Part shown: positions 18,803-27,225 of the stretch, in pieces
How positions within the stretch are numbered: the first letter of the stretch is position 1
Layout of the letters: the number at the start of each line of letters is the position of its first letter
Origin: Candidatus Neomarinimicrobiota bacterium
Lineage (GTDB): Bacteria; Fidelibacterota; UBA8477; JABMPR01
Length of the DNA stretch: 55,749 nt
Direction of reading: 5' to 3'
Assembly (NCBI GenBank): GCA_034716895.1
Contig: JAYEKW010000256.1
Coordinates: forward strand, 1-55,749
Notes under the pieces: generated by a model
What the model saw: only the letters and a program-made list of their open reading frames with translations
Database searches by the model: none
What the model was told of the DNA's origin: nothing
Made by a program: the position numbers and the translations under genes

Positions 18803-20178
18803 TTGCCCTCCTCAACCGGTACTGGATATTTTCCATCAAAACAGGCCATGCAGGTTCCCAGTCCAGCCTTTGAAAGACTGCTGCTCAATCCGGCGTGTGT
18901 GAGATAGGAAAGGCTATCAGCACCAATTTCAATGGCAATATCACCAACTGGCTTATTGGAGGCGATGAGTTGTTTGCTGTCAGGTGTGTCAATACCGTAA
19001 TAACAGCTGTACTTAACCGGAGGACTGGTGATCATCACGTGAACTTCCCTGGCTCCGGCTCGTCTTAGCGACTTGACAATACGGGTAATAGTGGTTCCAC
19101 GCACGATGGAGTCATCGATCATGATCACACTTTTACCTTCCACATTACGGCGAATGGGCGATAATTTGAAATTTACACCGATCTCACGCATATCCTGCTT
19201 GGGACTGATGAAGGTCCTGCCGATATAGGCATTGCGGTAAAAACCTTTACTGAAGGGCACACCGGAAGCCTGTGAATAACCCAGGGCTGCAGAAGTCCCG
19301 GAATCGGGAATATCGATGACAATATCCGCCAGGCGTCCTGTTTCCTTGAACAGGCGATGCCCCATATTTACCCGGGCTTCATAGACATTCAGGCCATCAA
19401 TTACTGAGTCGGTACGGGCGAAATAGACATATTCAAAAGAGCAAATATGGGTCGAACCAATCTCCACCTGCTCAGAGTGAATGCCATTTTCATCAACTGA
19501 GATGATCTCACCGGGACGGACATCCCTGATGATATCTCCCTTAATGGAATCAATGGCACAACTCTCTGAAGCGAAAACGTAAGCGTCATCTCGCTTACCC
19601 ATGATCAGCGGTCGCAAACCCATTGGATCACGAAATGCATATAGTTTATCAGGAGTCAGCAGAAGAATGGAGTAACCACCCCGAATGACGGACATGGTCT
19701 GCTTGATAGCGGCAGCAACATCACTTGTTTCGATTGTATTCTTGGCAATGAGCTTCAGAATTGTTTCTGAATCTGTACCGGATTGAAAAGTGGCTCCCTG
19801 ACTCTCTAGACCGGTCATCAATTCTTTGGTGTTGACCAGGTTGCCATTATGAGCCAGAGCCATCTGTCCCTTGGAACTAACGATGACCACAGGCTGGGCA
19901 TTCTCGTAGGTGGTGCCACCTGTAGTACTGTAACGAACATGGCCAATACCGTGGATACCGCTCAGGAAATTCAACAGTTTTGGATCGAAAACCTCCTGAA
20001 CCAGACCTTCATCCTTGTAGTAGTTGACCTGATGGCCATCACTAACTGCGATTCCGGCACTTTCCTGTCCCCGGTGCTGGAGGGCAAAAAGTCCATAATA
20101 GATCAGTTGGGATGTTTCTTCTGTTTTGGTGTTAAAAATACCAAAAACACCACATTCTTCGTTGAGTTTATCAGACAT
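18799..20178 (-). CDS. purF: Amidophosphoribosyltransferase, Fe-S type with propeptide
   Basis: 459 residues. First committed purine step: PRPP plus glutamine to phosphoribosylamine. The catalytic Cys is C9 in NEECGVFGIF, so an 8-residue propeptide must be removed, as in the Bacillus-type enzyme. Cysteines in STHICSFEYVYF, VKYSCYYGID and GTCMACFDG match the four ligands of the structural [4Fe-4S] cluster of that class. This implies oxygen sensitivity, from family knowledge. The PRPP loop is VIMIDDSIVRGTT. It overlaps purM by 4 nt. The 156-nt spacer from purL has a GCCCGC/GCGGGC stem (20210-20237). Confidence 0.97.
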   Translation of the reverse strand: MSDKLNEECGVFGIFNTKTEETSQLIYYGLFALQHRGQESAGIAVSDGHQVNYYKDEGLVQEVFDPKLLNFLSGIHGIGHVRYSTTGGTTYENAQPVVIVSSKGQMALAHNGNLVNTKELMTGLESQGATFQSGTDSETILKLIAKNTIETSDVAAAIKQTMSVIRGGYSILLLTPDKLYAFRDPMGLRPLIMGKRDDAYVFASESCAIDSIKGDIIRDVRPGEIISVDENGIHSEQVEIGSTHICSFEYVYFARTDSVIDGLNVYEARVNMGHRLFKETGRLADIVIDIPDSGTSAALGYSQASGVPFSKGFYRNAYIGRTFISPKQDMREIGVNFKLSPIRRNVEGKSVIMIDDSIVRGTTITRIVKSLRRAGAREVHVMITSPPVKYSCYYGIDTPDSKQLIASNKPVGDIAIEIGADSLSYLTHAGLSSSLSKAGLGTCMACFDGKYPVPVEEGK

Positions 20179-20209
20179 AAAGAAGATTTACTTTCTTAAA
20201 GGCCCTCTC

Positions 20210-20237
20210 GCCCGCCTGCGTATAACTTCGTGCGGGC
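20210..20237. repeat. Palindromic element in purL-purF spacer
   Basis: GCCCGC (20210-20215) pairs with GCGGGC (20232-20237). The flanks contain CTAAGACGCAGAG and GATGCAGAG fragments, related to the CGCAAAGACGCAGAG type of intergenic filler also seen near 29720. The region has no supported gene. It may influence the relative expression of purL and purF, but nothing specific can be read. Confidence 0.4.
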
Positions 20238-20334
20238 AGGCAGAGTTCGCTAAGACGCAGAGTTTTCTTATTCATGTGGCTCTTTTCCTCTCGCAAGATG
20301 CAGAGTTTTGAAAAACCGAGGCAATATTTTTGCA

Positions 20335-22587
20335 TCATACATCAGTTTTCATCATTTTGTCAAAACCGGTTTTGAAGGCATGGGAGCAGTCGCTAACACT
20401 AACATCAACTAAATTTTTATCCATATTGTTGATGACCAACTGGTTACCGGAATTTACCCTGCCAATATTGGCTGCTTCAAGACCCTGATCAGCAGCCAGA
20501 TCAATGATCTTCTCTGCTGCTTCAGCGCTGGCAGACAACATGAAGCGGGTTTGACTTTCTCCAAAAAGGAGGGAGTCCGAACGCAGGTCAAGATCAAAGG
20601 ATACTTCGGCCCCCAGCTCACCCATGATACAAGACTCGGCCAGGGCAACAGCAAAACCGCCATCACCTAGATCATGGGCGCTTTGCACCAGACCCTGACG
20701 AATAATATCCAGGATAAAATTCTGAGTCCTGCGTTCCAACTCCAGATCCAGTTCAGGTACATCACCTGTGATCAATCCATGGATTTGATCCAGATACTCT
20801 GAGGCACCCAATTCTTCTCTGGTTTCACCGATGAGAAGAATAAAATCACCCTCATTCTTAAATTCCATGGTGGTAACATGACTCAAGGATTTCACCAGAC
20901 CGACCATACCAATGATAGGTGTGGGATAAATTGCTCCGAATTCAGGCGTTTGATTATAGAGACTGGCATTGCCACCAATCACAGGGGTATCCAATGCCCG
21001 ACATGCTTCACTGAGACCAATGATGGACTGTTCCAACTGATAATAGACTTCAGGGTGTTCCGGATTACCAAAGTTCAGACCATCTGTGATGGCAATCGGT
21101 TCAGCCCCTGAAGCAATCTGATTCCGAGCTGATTCTGCCACGATACTTTGTGCTCCTCTCCGAGGATTCAGATAGCAGTAGCGTCCATTCGAATCCATGG
21201 TCATTCCAACCGCTTTATCACGGCCTTTGATCCGGATAATGGCAGCATCTGACCCCGGTTTTATGACCGTATTCATCTGAACCCGATGATCATACTGGCG
21301 ATAAACCCATTCTTTGGAGCAAATATCAGGAGCAGCCAAAAGAGTTGTCAAGGTCTCATTCAGATTTTGAGGAATGGCAACATCTTCATTTTTGAAACTT
21401 TTGGTCTGTTTCAGATGAGCTGGTTCTTGCCCCTCAAGAATATAGGTTGGCGCATCCATGAGTGACCAAACTGGAACCTCCCCCACTGTTTTGCCATCTT
21501 CCAGTACACGATACAAGCCGTCATCAGTAACATGACCAATAACAACTGCGTGCAGATCCCATTTATGGAAGATCTTGTTAACCTTGTCTTCCTTGCCTTT
21601 TTTCACGATAAGCAGCATGCGTTCCTGTGATTCAGAGATCATGACCTCTTCCGGGCGCATGGCTTCTTCGCGTTTGGGAACCAGGGCTACATCGATCTCT
21701 ACTCCATTACCAGCCTTACTGGCAGTTTCAACCGATGAAGACAGGATGCCTGCAGCGCCCATATCCTGCACACCGACAACGTAATCTTCTTCAAAAACTT
21801 CCAGACAGGCCTCGATGAGCAATTTTTCCATAAAGGGGTCACCCACCTGAATGGCTCCGCGATCTTCTTCGTTCTCTTCGTCCAGATCCTTGGAGGCAAA
21901 GCTGGCACCGCCCATACCATCACGACCCGTCAGGTTACCGACAATCATCAGGCTGTTGCCCACACCGGTGGCAATGGCTTTTTTGATCTGAGATTTCTTC
22001 ATGTAACCCACGCACATGGCATTGACCAGGGGATTACCCTTGTAAGCATTAGCAAAACGCAACTCCCCACCCACAGTGGGCACACCCAGACAATTGCCAT
22101 ATTCACCGATACCCCGGACGACTTCCGATATCAAGTAGCGAGTGTGACCGGCATCGCCGGGATGTCCAAAATGGAGCGAATTCAATGAGGCAATGGGATA
22201 GGCACCCATGGCTAAGATGTCGCGCACAATTCCGCCTACACCGGTAGCTGCCCCCTGGAAGGGTGCAATAGCTGAGGGATGATTGTGACTTTCCAGCTTA
22301 AAGGTAAGCACCTCGTCATCATCGATATCTACAATTCCAGCGTTCTCTCCCGGTCCCTGAACAATGCGGGGACCCGTGGTAAGGAAGTGTTTGAATAGAG
22401 GTCGTGTATGCGTGTAGCCACAGTGTTCTGACCACATCTGAGCATACAGGGCCAGCTCAACCGTATTGGGCTCACGCTTCATGTGGCTGGTTAACAATTC
22501 ATATTCCGAGTCAGTCAACCCGGCTTTGATCCATAATTTTTCTGTCATGCCAGTCTTCTTCTCAGTCATCTTAATGATCCAATCCAT
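20335..22587 (-). CDS. purL: FGAM synthase large subunit (small-PurL type)
   Basis: 750 residues, the size of the PurL that works as a PurS-PurQ-PurL complex rather than the 1,300-residue fused form. It aminates FGAR to FGAM using ammonia from PurQ. Motifs: MWSEHCGYTHTRPL near residue 50, KLESHNHPSAIAPFQGAATG, GDPFMEKLLIE, the second-half GGNASLYNQT, and HDLGDGGFAVALAE near 640. Candidate starts are ATG 22587 (overlaps purQ by 17 nt) and ATG 22548 (MTEKLWIKAGLT); I keep the first. Genes for all three subunits are adjacent in the order purS, purQ, purL. Confidence 0.97.
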   Translation of the reverse strand: MDWIIKMTEKKTGMTEKLWIKAGLTDSEYELLTSHMKREPNTVELALYAQMWSEHCGYTHTRPLFKHFLTTGPRIVQGPGENAGIVDIDDDEVLTFKLESHNHPSAIAPFQGAATGVGGIVRDILAMGAYPIASLNSLHFGHPGDAGHTRYLISEVVRGIGEYGNCLGVPTVGGELRFANAYKGNPLVNAMCVGYMKKSQIKKAIATGVGNSLMIVGNLTGRDGMGGASFASKDLDEENEEDRGAIQVGDPFMEKLLIEACLEVFEEDYVVGVQDMGAAGILSSSVETASKAGNGVEIDVALVPKREEAMRPEEVMISESQERMLLIVKKGKEDKVNKIFHKWDLHAVVIGHVTDDGLYRVLEDGKTVGEVPVWSLMDAPTYILEGQEPAHLKQTKSFKNEDVAIPQNLNETLTTLLAAPDICSKEWVYRQYDHRVQMNTVIKPGSDAAIIRIKGRDKAVGMTMDSNGRYCYLNPRRGAQSIVAESARNQIASGAEPIAITDGLNFGNPEHPEVYYQLEQSIIGLSEACRALDTPVIGGNASLYNQTPEFGAIYPTPIIGMVGLVKSLSHVTTMEFKNEGDFILLIGETREELGASEYLDQIHGLITGDVPELDLELERRTQNFILDIIRQGLVQSAHDLGDGGFAVALAESCIMGELGAEVSFDLDLRSDSLLFGESQTRFMLSASAEAAEKIIDLAADQGLEAANIGRVNSGNQLVINNMDKNLVDVSVSDCSHAFKTGFDKMMKTDV

Positions 22588-23281
22588 GTTTTTCTTCCAG
22601 GTATTTCAACATGGAAATAAAGACACCCTTGCCATCGCTCAATCCTAATACAGCATCAGAACTACGTTCGGGATGAGGCATCATGCCAACCACATTGCCC
22701 GTGCGATTGATGATTCCTGCAATACTATTGATGGAACCATTGGGGTTGGTGGCATCGCTGACTTCACCTTCAGCATTGCAATAGCGGAACAGGATCTGAC
22801 CATTCTTTTCCATTTCAGCAATGGTCTTGGGCTTGGCGTAGTAATTACCCTCATTATGGGCAATTGGGAAACCAACTACAGCCCCCGTTTCATATTCACT
22901 GGTAAAGGCTGTTTCAGCATTCTCTACTCTCAAAGTTTGGTCCTGGCAGAGAAATTTTATACCTTTATTCTGTAAAAGACTTCCTGGCAGCATCCGAGCT
23001 TCGGTCAGAATCTGAAATCCATTGCAGATACCAATAACCAGGCCACCCTTGTCAGCAAATTCTTTAACCGCAGTCATGGCGGGTGAAAGATGGGCAATAG
23101 CCCCTGGTCTCAAGTGGTCTCCATAGGAAAATCCACCAGGAATAATAATGGCATTTACATCACCCAGATCGGTGTCTTTGTGCCACAGATAAGTGACTGG
23201 TTTTCCCAAAACCTTATCGATGACATGAAAACAATCCTCGGCACAGTTAGAACCGGGGAATAGAAGTACACCCCAATTCAT
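22571..23281 (-). CDS. purQ: FGAM synthase glutaminase subunit
   Basis: 236 residues. A class I glutamine amidotransferase that supplies ammonia to PurL. The N-terminus has VLLFPGSNCAED, the oxyanion region IIPGGFSYGDHLRPGA, and the nucleophile C86 in VIGICNGFQ. The His-Glu pair is in MMPHPERSSD near residue 207. Length is slightly above the usual 227. Its ATG shares one base with the purS stop (TGATG), and its end overlaps purL by 17 nt, so the three complex subunits are made in a coupled way. Confidence 0.97.
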   Translation of the reverse strand: MNWGVLLFPGSNCAEDCFHVIDKVLGKPVTYLWHKDTDLGDVNAIIIPGGFSYGDHLRPGAIAHLSPAMTAVKEFADKGGLVIGICNGFQILTEARMLPGSLLQNKGIKFLCQDQTLRVENAETAFTSEYETGAVVGFPIAHNEGNYYAKPKTIAEMEKNGQILFRYCNAEGEVSDATNPNGSINSIAGIINRTGNVVGMMPHPERSSDAVLGLSDGKGVFISMLKYLEEKHGLDH

Positions 23282-23529
23282 CAGGCCTCCACAATCTCAA
23301 AGCTATATGATTCCACCACAGGATTGGCTAACATTTTATCACACATTTTATGGACAGAAGCTTCAGCATTGGCTTGATCCTGGGTATCCAGAACGATCTC
23401 GATCTGTTTACCAACGCGAACACTTCCAATACCTTCAAATCCGATTGACTCCAAGCCATTCTGAACCGCTCTCCCCTGAGGATCAAAGATTCCTTTTTTC
23501 AACATGACGGTTACGATTGCTTTCAGCAT
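23281..23529 (-). CDS. purS: FGAM synthase PurS subunit
   Basis: 82 residues. A small dimeric bridging protein that holds PurQ and PurL together. It starts MLKAIVTVMLKKGIFDPQG, the standard PurS opening, and has GFEGIGSVRVGKQIEI and CDKMLANPVVESYSFEI. The frame also offers a GTG at 23541, but that overlaps the AAGGTGG ribosome site at 23538-23544, which lies 8 nt before ATG 23529, so the ATG is clearly the start. First gene of purSQL; the 211-nt leader contains a REP-like element. Confidence 0.95.
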   Translation of the reverse strand: MLKAIVTVMLKKGIFDPQGRAVQNGLESIGFEGIGSVRVGKQIEIVLDTQDQANAEASVHKMCDKMLANPVVESYSFEIVEA

Positions 23530-23654
23530 ATTATTTACCACCTTTTATTTATTTTCAAATTTACGACACATGTAATACCTGGAATAATCGAGTTGCATAT
23601 TTCCTGATCTAGTTAGTGTTTGTCTTTAAAATACCTGTTTCACAAAAATGGTAG

Positions 23655-23714
23655 CCCACGACTTAAGTCGTGGGTTGCTCATTTTCATCGTTACGAAGAA
23701 CCGTTTTAACGGTT
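23655..23714. repeat. REP-like element upstream of purS
   Basis: A perfect 20-bp palindrome, CCCACGACTTAAGTCGTGGG (23655-23674), is followed by a second stem, AACCGTT-TT-AACGGTT (23699-23714), and TTATTGT. Same architecture as the diverged copy at 16999-17085. The element separates purC from purSQL on the same strand and could form a strong mRNA hairpin in the purS leader. Confidence 0.75.
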
Positions 23715-23752
23715 TATTGTCAGACATTAGACAAAGACATTAGACACAGACA

Positions 23753-25054
23753 TTATTTAACTGCATTTAACTTTTTGTACAATTCTCTATTTTTTGTTTT
23801 CAGGAAGTATTTTACCTCACGCCTGGCAATGTCAGTTACTTCCTTCTCATATCCCTCACCACTCCCTTTTTCCATGATGAATTTTTTGATCATGAGATAT
23901 TTTTCTTCCTGAATCTGCATAAACTCAGGATCGACAACAGGAGTATCAGGATAATACCCCTGTTCCTGTCCCTTTTTAAGGATATCTGTAAATATCTCAC
24001 CAGATACAGCTGCTTCCTTCTTGGTTTTATTGACTGCTGCATACCAGTCATCATGCACAATGATATAATAGTCTCTCATTGCCTGTTTATTGAAGTTCAC
24101 GATATAATCATGACCCTCCACATTGCAGGTAAGCGTAGCTCTTACGGAATCTGTATCAAGTGTATCCACAAAGACAAGATCATTCCCGTCCTTTGCAAGC
24201 TCCCACTTCAAGTCCCAAAGATTCAGCCCCATTCTATTGAATATCCGATGAACCATAAATGCAGCCAGGATGGCACGTGTCAAAGACTCAGTGAACATTT
24301 TTCCACCGATACCTGACACCAGAAGAGCCTCCTGCTTAGGCATGGCTCTATCTTCTGGCTCGTACTTTGTAGTCAGGTCAGTAAGCGGGATCTCAAAGGT
24401 CTGCCAGGGAGCCAACTCATTGCGAAGACCTAACTCATTCAGATAAGCTTTTTTACCTGAGTCACCCATCGCATTGTACTTTCTAAGGATGGAAGAACCA
24501 CTTGTAACACCAAAACGAACAATCATTTCCAAGGGGATAACAAATTTATCATTCCCATAGTACTTCTCATAGTCATAGAGATGTGCATTCATGAATGTGA
24601 CAGGGTCTGGTTTGTGAATCGCATATTTTTTAATCAATGTCAAATTACTGAGTTCAGGTGGAAAGGAATCCGTATATAGCACATTGTCTTCTCGACCAAC
24701 CATTCCTTGATGATGGGTCTTAAGACCGGTAACTTTTACTTCTTCGAGGATTTCCCGCATGATCGGCCAGCTATGAAAATAGTTCTCTCCCCAGCTCCTC
24801 TTGATGTATGATTCCATATCCTGCCACCCCTGAGCATCCATCAATGAGGTGTACACAAGATGCCGAAAACCTGCTCTGGCAGTATCGCTACCTTTAATAT
24901 CAAAGATAGTTCCCACATCAAATACCGAACCGCCCAGGCTGGTTTCACTGACCAGTAAATTGGGATCATCCACTACAGAGTAAAGTGTCTGGACAGAGCC
25001 GTTGTAGTATGGATTTTTTTGATCATACTTTATTGAAATATTACCGTTAGACAT
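23753..25054 (-). CDS. purC: Long, diverged SAICAR synthetase-like enzyme
   Basis: 433 residues, much longer than ordinary PurC (about 240-300). SAICAR synthetase couples CAIR to aspartate with ATP, step 8 of the pathway. The early segment YNGSVQTLYSVVDDPNLLVS stands where normal PurC has the GKTK-x-Y loop. SVFDVGTIFDIKGSD, VIPLEMIVRFGVTSGSS and DLKWELAKDGNDLVFVDTLD correspond to the family's substrate, PLE and D-x-K-x-E motifs. About 120 extra C-terminal residues are rich in Lys and Glu. It lies 44 nt after purE, the preceding pathway step, and no other purC is seen, which supports the call. Confidence 0.82.
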   Translation of the reverse strand: MSNGNISIKYDQKNPYYNGSVQTLYSVVDDPNLLVSETSLGGSVFDVGTIFDIKGSDTARAGFRHLVYTSLMDAQGWQDMESYIKRSWGENYFHSWPIMREILEEVKVTGLKTHHQGMVGREDNVLYTDSFPPELSNLTLIKKYAIHKPDPVTFMNAHLYDYEKYYGNDKFVIPLEMIVRFGVTSGSSILRKYNAMGDSGKKAYLNELGLRNELAPWQTFEIPLTDLTTKYEPEDRAMPKQEALLVSGIGGKMFTESLTRAILAAFMVHRIFNRMGLNLWDLKWELAKDGNDLVFVDTLDTDSVRATLTCNVEGHDYIVNFNKQAMRDYYIIVHDDWYAAVNKTKKEAAVSGEIFTDILKKGQEQGYYPDTPVVDPEFMQIQEEKYLMIKKFIMEKGSGEGYEKEVTDIARREVKYFLKTKNRELYKKLNAVK

Positions 25055-25098
25055 GTTCTTTCCTTTTCCAGAATTCTACGATTCGTCTAATATTTAAA

Positions 25099-25590
25099 TC
25101 ACTTATTATACTTTTCCTGGATCTTCCGATCCTTCTCCAGAACAACATCTCGCATTTCTATCCGGTGATCGGCCAGCTTTTGGGCAATCTCAGGAAACTT
25201 CAGAGCCAAAATCTGCGCAGCTAGCAGCACTGCATTGTCACTGGCATTGATGCCTACTGTTGCCACCGGAATCCCACCTGGCATCTGGACGATAGAATAC
25301 AAAGCATCGATTCCATCCAGACTGGCTCGAATAGGTAATCCAATTACCGGCTTGATTGTCTGAGCTGCAATAACACCTGGTAGATGAGCTGCTTTACCGG
25401 CACCGGCAATGATCACATCGATCCCTTTTATATCCAGACTCTCGATATATTCTGTGACCGCTTCATGGGTGCGGTGGGCTGAGAGGATTCTCAACTCAAA
25501 TTCCAGACCCAACTGTTCAATGATCTTGAATCCTTTATCCAGAACAGGAAGGTCACTGTCGCTGCCTAGAATAATTGCAATTTTAGCCAT
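25099..25590 (-). CDS. purE: N5-carboxyaminoimidazole ribonucleotide mutase
   Basis: 163 residues. Converts N5-CAIR to CAIR (or carboxylates AIR, depending on class). GSDSDLPVLDKG at residues 9-20, LSAHRTHEAVTEYIE near 38, GAGKAAHLPGVIA and YSIVQMPGGIPVATVGI form the active site. The pattern is closer to class I, which normally needs PurK, yet no purK is in the window. The gene follows a 134-nt spacer holding a heptamer repeat array, and a start site or promoter may lie in or beyond it. purC follows at 44 nt. Confidence 0.95.
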   Translation of the reverse strand: MAKIAIILGSDSDLPVLDKGFKIIEQLGLEFELRILSAHRTHEAVTEYIESLDIKGIDVIIAGAGKAAHLPGVIAAQTIKPVIGLPIRASLDGIDALYSIVQMPGGIPVATVGINASDNAVLLAAQILALKFPEIAQKLADHRIEMRDVVLEKDRKIQEKYNK

Positions 25591-25632
25591 TTATTTCTCC
25601 ATATTTTTTTTCTCGCAAAAGCGGGTGTTCAT

Positions 25633-25716
25633 CATTCACCATTCATCATTCACCATTCACCATTCATCATTCACCATTCACCATTCACCATTCACCATTC
25701 ACCATTCATCATTCAC
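25633..25716. repeat. CATTCAC heptamer tandem array between pyrI and purE
   Basis: Twelve perfect head-to-tail 7-bp units: nine CATTCAC and three CATTCAT (units 2, 5 and 11), with a partial unit upstream. The array lies in the 134-nt spacer between the last pyrimidine gene and purE, both on the minus strand, so it would be in the purE leader if they are co-transcribed. No spacers, so not CRISPR. Variation in unit number could alter leader length. Confidence 0.93.
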
Positions 25717-25724
25717 AATTCGTT

Positions 25725-26171
25725 CTATATATGATCCATCTCATCCGCGGTATACACCCGCTCGCAGTATTGACATGACAATTGCGGACCTGCTGCATCC
25801 AATAGCCTGAAGCGAGTTACCATGGGTTCAGCATTGGTAATGCATTTAGGATTCGGACAGGCAACAAGCCCTTCGATTACTTCAGGCACTTCAACCTGAA
25901 ACTTCCGGATCACATTGAAATCTCTGATAATACTCACTTTTGCAGCAGGAGCTATCAAGGCAATACTGTTCACCTCGTGCTGATTCAATTCCCGTCCCTC
26001 GATCTTGATGATGTCTTTTTTTTGCATAGCTTTACTGGAAAAGTTCATCCCCATCATAACCACATCGCTTCCCCGGGGCTTCAGAATACCAAGAACTCGT
26101 TGACCTCGCCCAGCCGGAATATGATCGATCACAGTACCATTTCGGATGGCATCTACCTTCATGACTTTCAT
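25725..26171 (-). CDS. pyrI: Aspartate carbamoyltransferase regulatory subunit
   Basis: 148 residues. Zinc-binding regulatory chain that, with PyrB, forms the allosteric holoenzyme that senses CTP and ATP in known cases. The N-terminal nucleotide domain has VDAIRNGTVIDHIPAGRG and MNFSSKAMQKKDIIKIEGR. The C-terminal zinc domain has its four cysteines in CPNPKC and CQYC. I start at ATG 26171, which shares one base with the pyrB stop (TGATG) and has GGAGG 7 nt upstream; a GTG at 26174 and an ATG at 26162 are alternatives. The pair predicts feedback control of pyrimidine synthesis at the enzyme level. Confidence 0.96.
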   Translation of the reverse strand: MKVMKVDAIRNGTVIDHIPAGRGQRVLGILKPRGSDVVMMGMNFSSKAMQKKDIIKIEGRELNQHEVNSIALIAPAAKVSIIRDFNVIRKFQVEVPEVIEGLVACPNPKCITNAEPMVTRFRLLDAAGPQLSCQYCERVYTADEMDHI

Positions 26172-27076
26172 CACTTCACCTCCCCTAGCAGAGTTGCCAG
26201 AATAGCCTGACGCATATAAACTCCGTTTTCAGCTTGATCGAAATAGTAAGCATATTTTGTTGAATCAACATCTGTGGTGATCTCATTGACTCGGGGTAAG
26301 GGATGCATGACCTTCAGATTATCCTTGGCGTTCTTCAAAAGATCCGCCGTAATGATATAGGCGTTCTTGACCTTCTCGTATTCTTCGCGATCTGGAAACC
26401 TTTCGCGTTGGATCCGGGTCACATACAAGATATCAATATTATCTACTATCTTATTGATCTTGGTTTTTTCTATAAATTTGACACCCATCCTGGTGAGGTC
26501 ATTCAGAATATGATTCGGCATACCCAATGATTTTGGGGAAATGAAATAAAACTCCGGATTGAAGGGAGCCAAAGCGTAGGCCAATGAATGTACGGTGCGA
26601 CCGTATTTCAGGTCACCTACGAGAGCCAGCTTTAAACCCTCAAGGGTTCCCTGGGCTTTCTTAATAGTATACAAATCCAGAAGTGATTGAGTTGGATGTT
26701 GGTTGGCGCCATCACCTGCATTGATCACAGGAATATCAACTTGTTCAGAGACATAGCGGGCAGCCCCTTCCATGGGATGCCTGATAACAATGATGTCAGC
26801 ATAACGAGCGATAACTTTGGTTGTATCGGCCAGGGTCTCACCTTTTTCCACTGAAGTGCCGCTGGTTCCCACCATGGCTATTACTTCACCACCCAACCGT
26901 TTCATGGCAGATTCAAACGACATTCTGGTACGGGTTGATGCTTCATAGAACACTGCTGCCATAACCCGTCGCGATAGATCGAGCTGGCCGGGATCTTTTT
27001 CCAGACTTTCAGCCAAAGCCAGGAGCTGGAGAATCTTATCCGCGTTCAGGTCGCGCATGGAAATCAGATGTTTCAT
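26171..27076 (-). CDS. pyrB: Aspartate carbamoyltransferase catalytic subunit
   Basis: 301 residues. Condenses carbamoyl phosphate and aspartate. The carbamoyl-phosphate loop is ASTRTRMSFE (about 46-55), the second-subunit loop is SVEKGETLADT, then NAGDGANQHPTQSLLD and the aspartate loop RIQRERFPDREEYE. HPLPRVNEI near the end is also diagnostic. Length and order are those of enterobacterial-type PyrB that partners PyrI, which follows immediately with a one-base overlap. carAB and pyrC are not in the window. Confidence 0.97.
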   Translation of the reverse strand: MKHLISMRDLNADKILQLLALAESLEKDPGQLDLSRRVMAAVFYEASTRTRMSFESAMKRLGGEVIAMVGTSGTSVEKGETLADTTKVIARYADIIVIRHPMEGAARYVSEQVDIPVINAGDGANQHPTQSLLDLYTIKKAQGTLEGLKLALVGDLKYGRTVHSLAYALAPFNPEFYFISPKSLGMPNHILNDLTRMGVKFIEKTKINKIVDNIDILYVTRIQRERFPDREEYEKVKNAYIITADLLKNAKDNLKVMHPLPRVNEITTDVDSTKYAYYFDQAENGVYMRQAILATLLGEVK

Positions 27077-27225
27077 TCAGTCGTCCTTTTTACTTATTAT
27101 GATGATGAATTCCTTAAAGAACTTTATTCAAACCGCAAAGAACGCGTTGTGCGCAAAGGTTTTGTTGAGCTTATGACTCCAACAGCTTTACCCTCTCTTT
27201 GCATGAAATTCTTCCTTCTTCCTTC

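Noticed and set aside
25409-25810. 133-residue plus-strand frame with repeated HHSSFTI motif
   Set aside because: It is antisense to purE, runs through the heptamer array and into pyrI. The repetitive peptide is a by-product of the DNA repeat.
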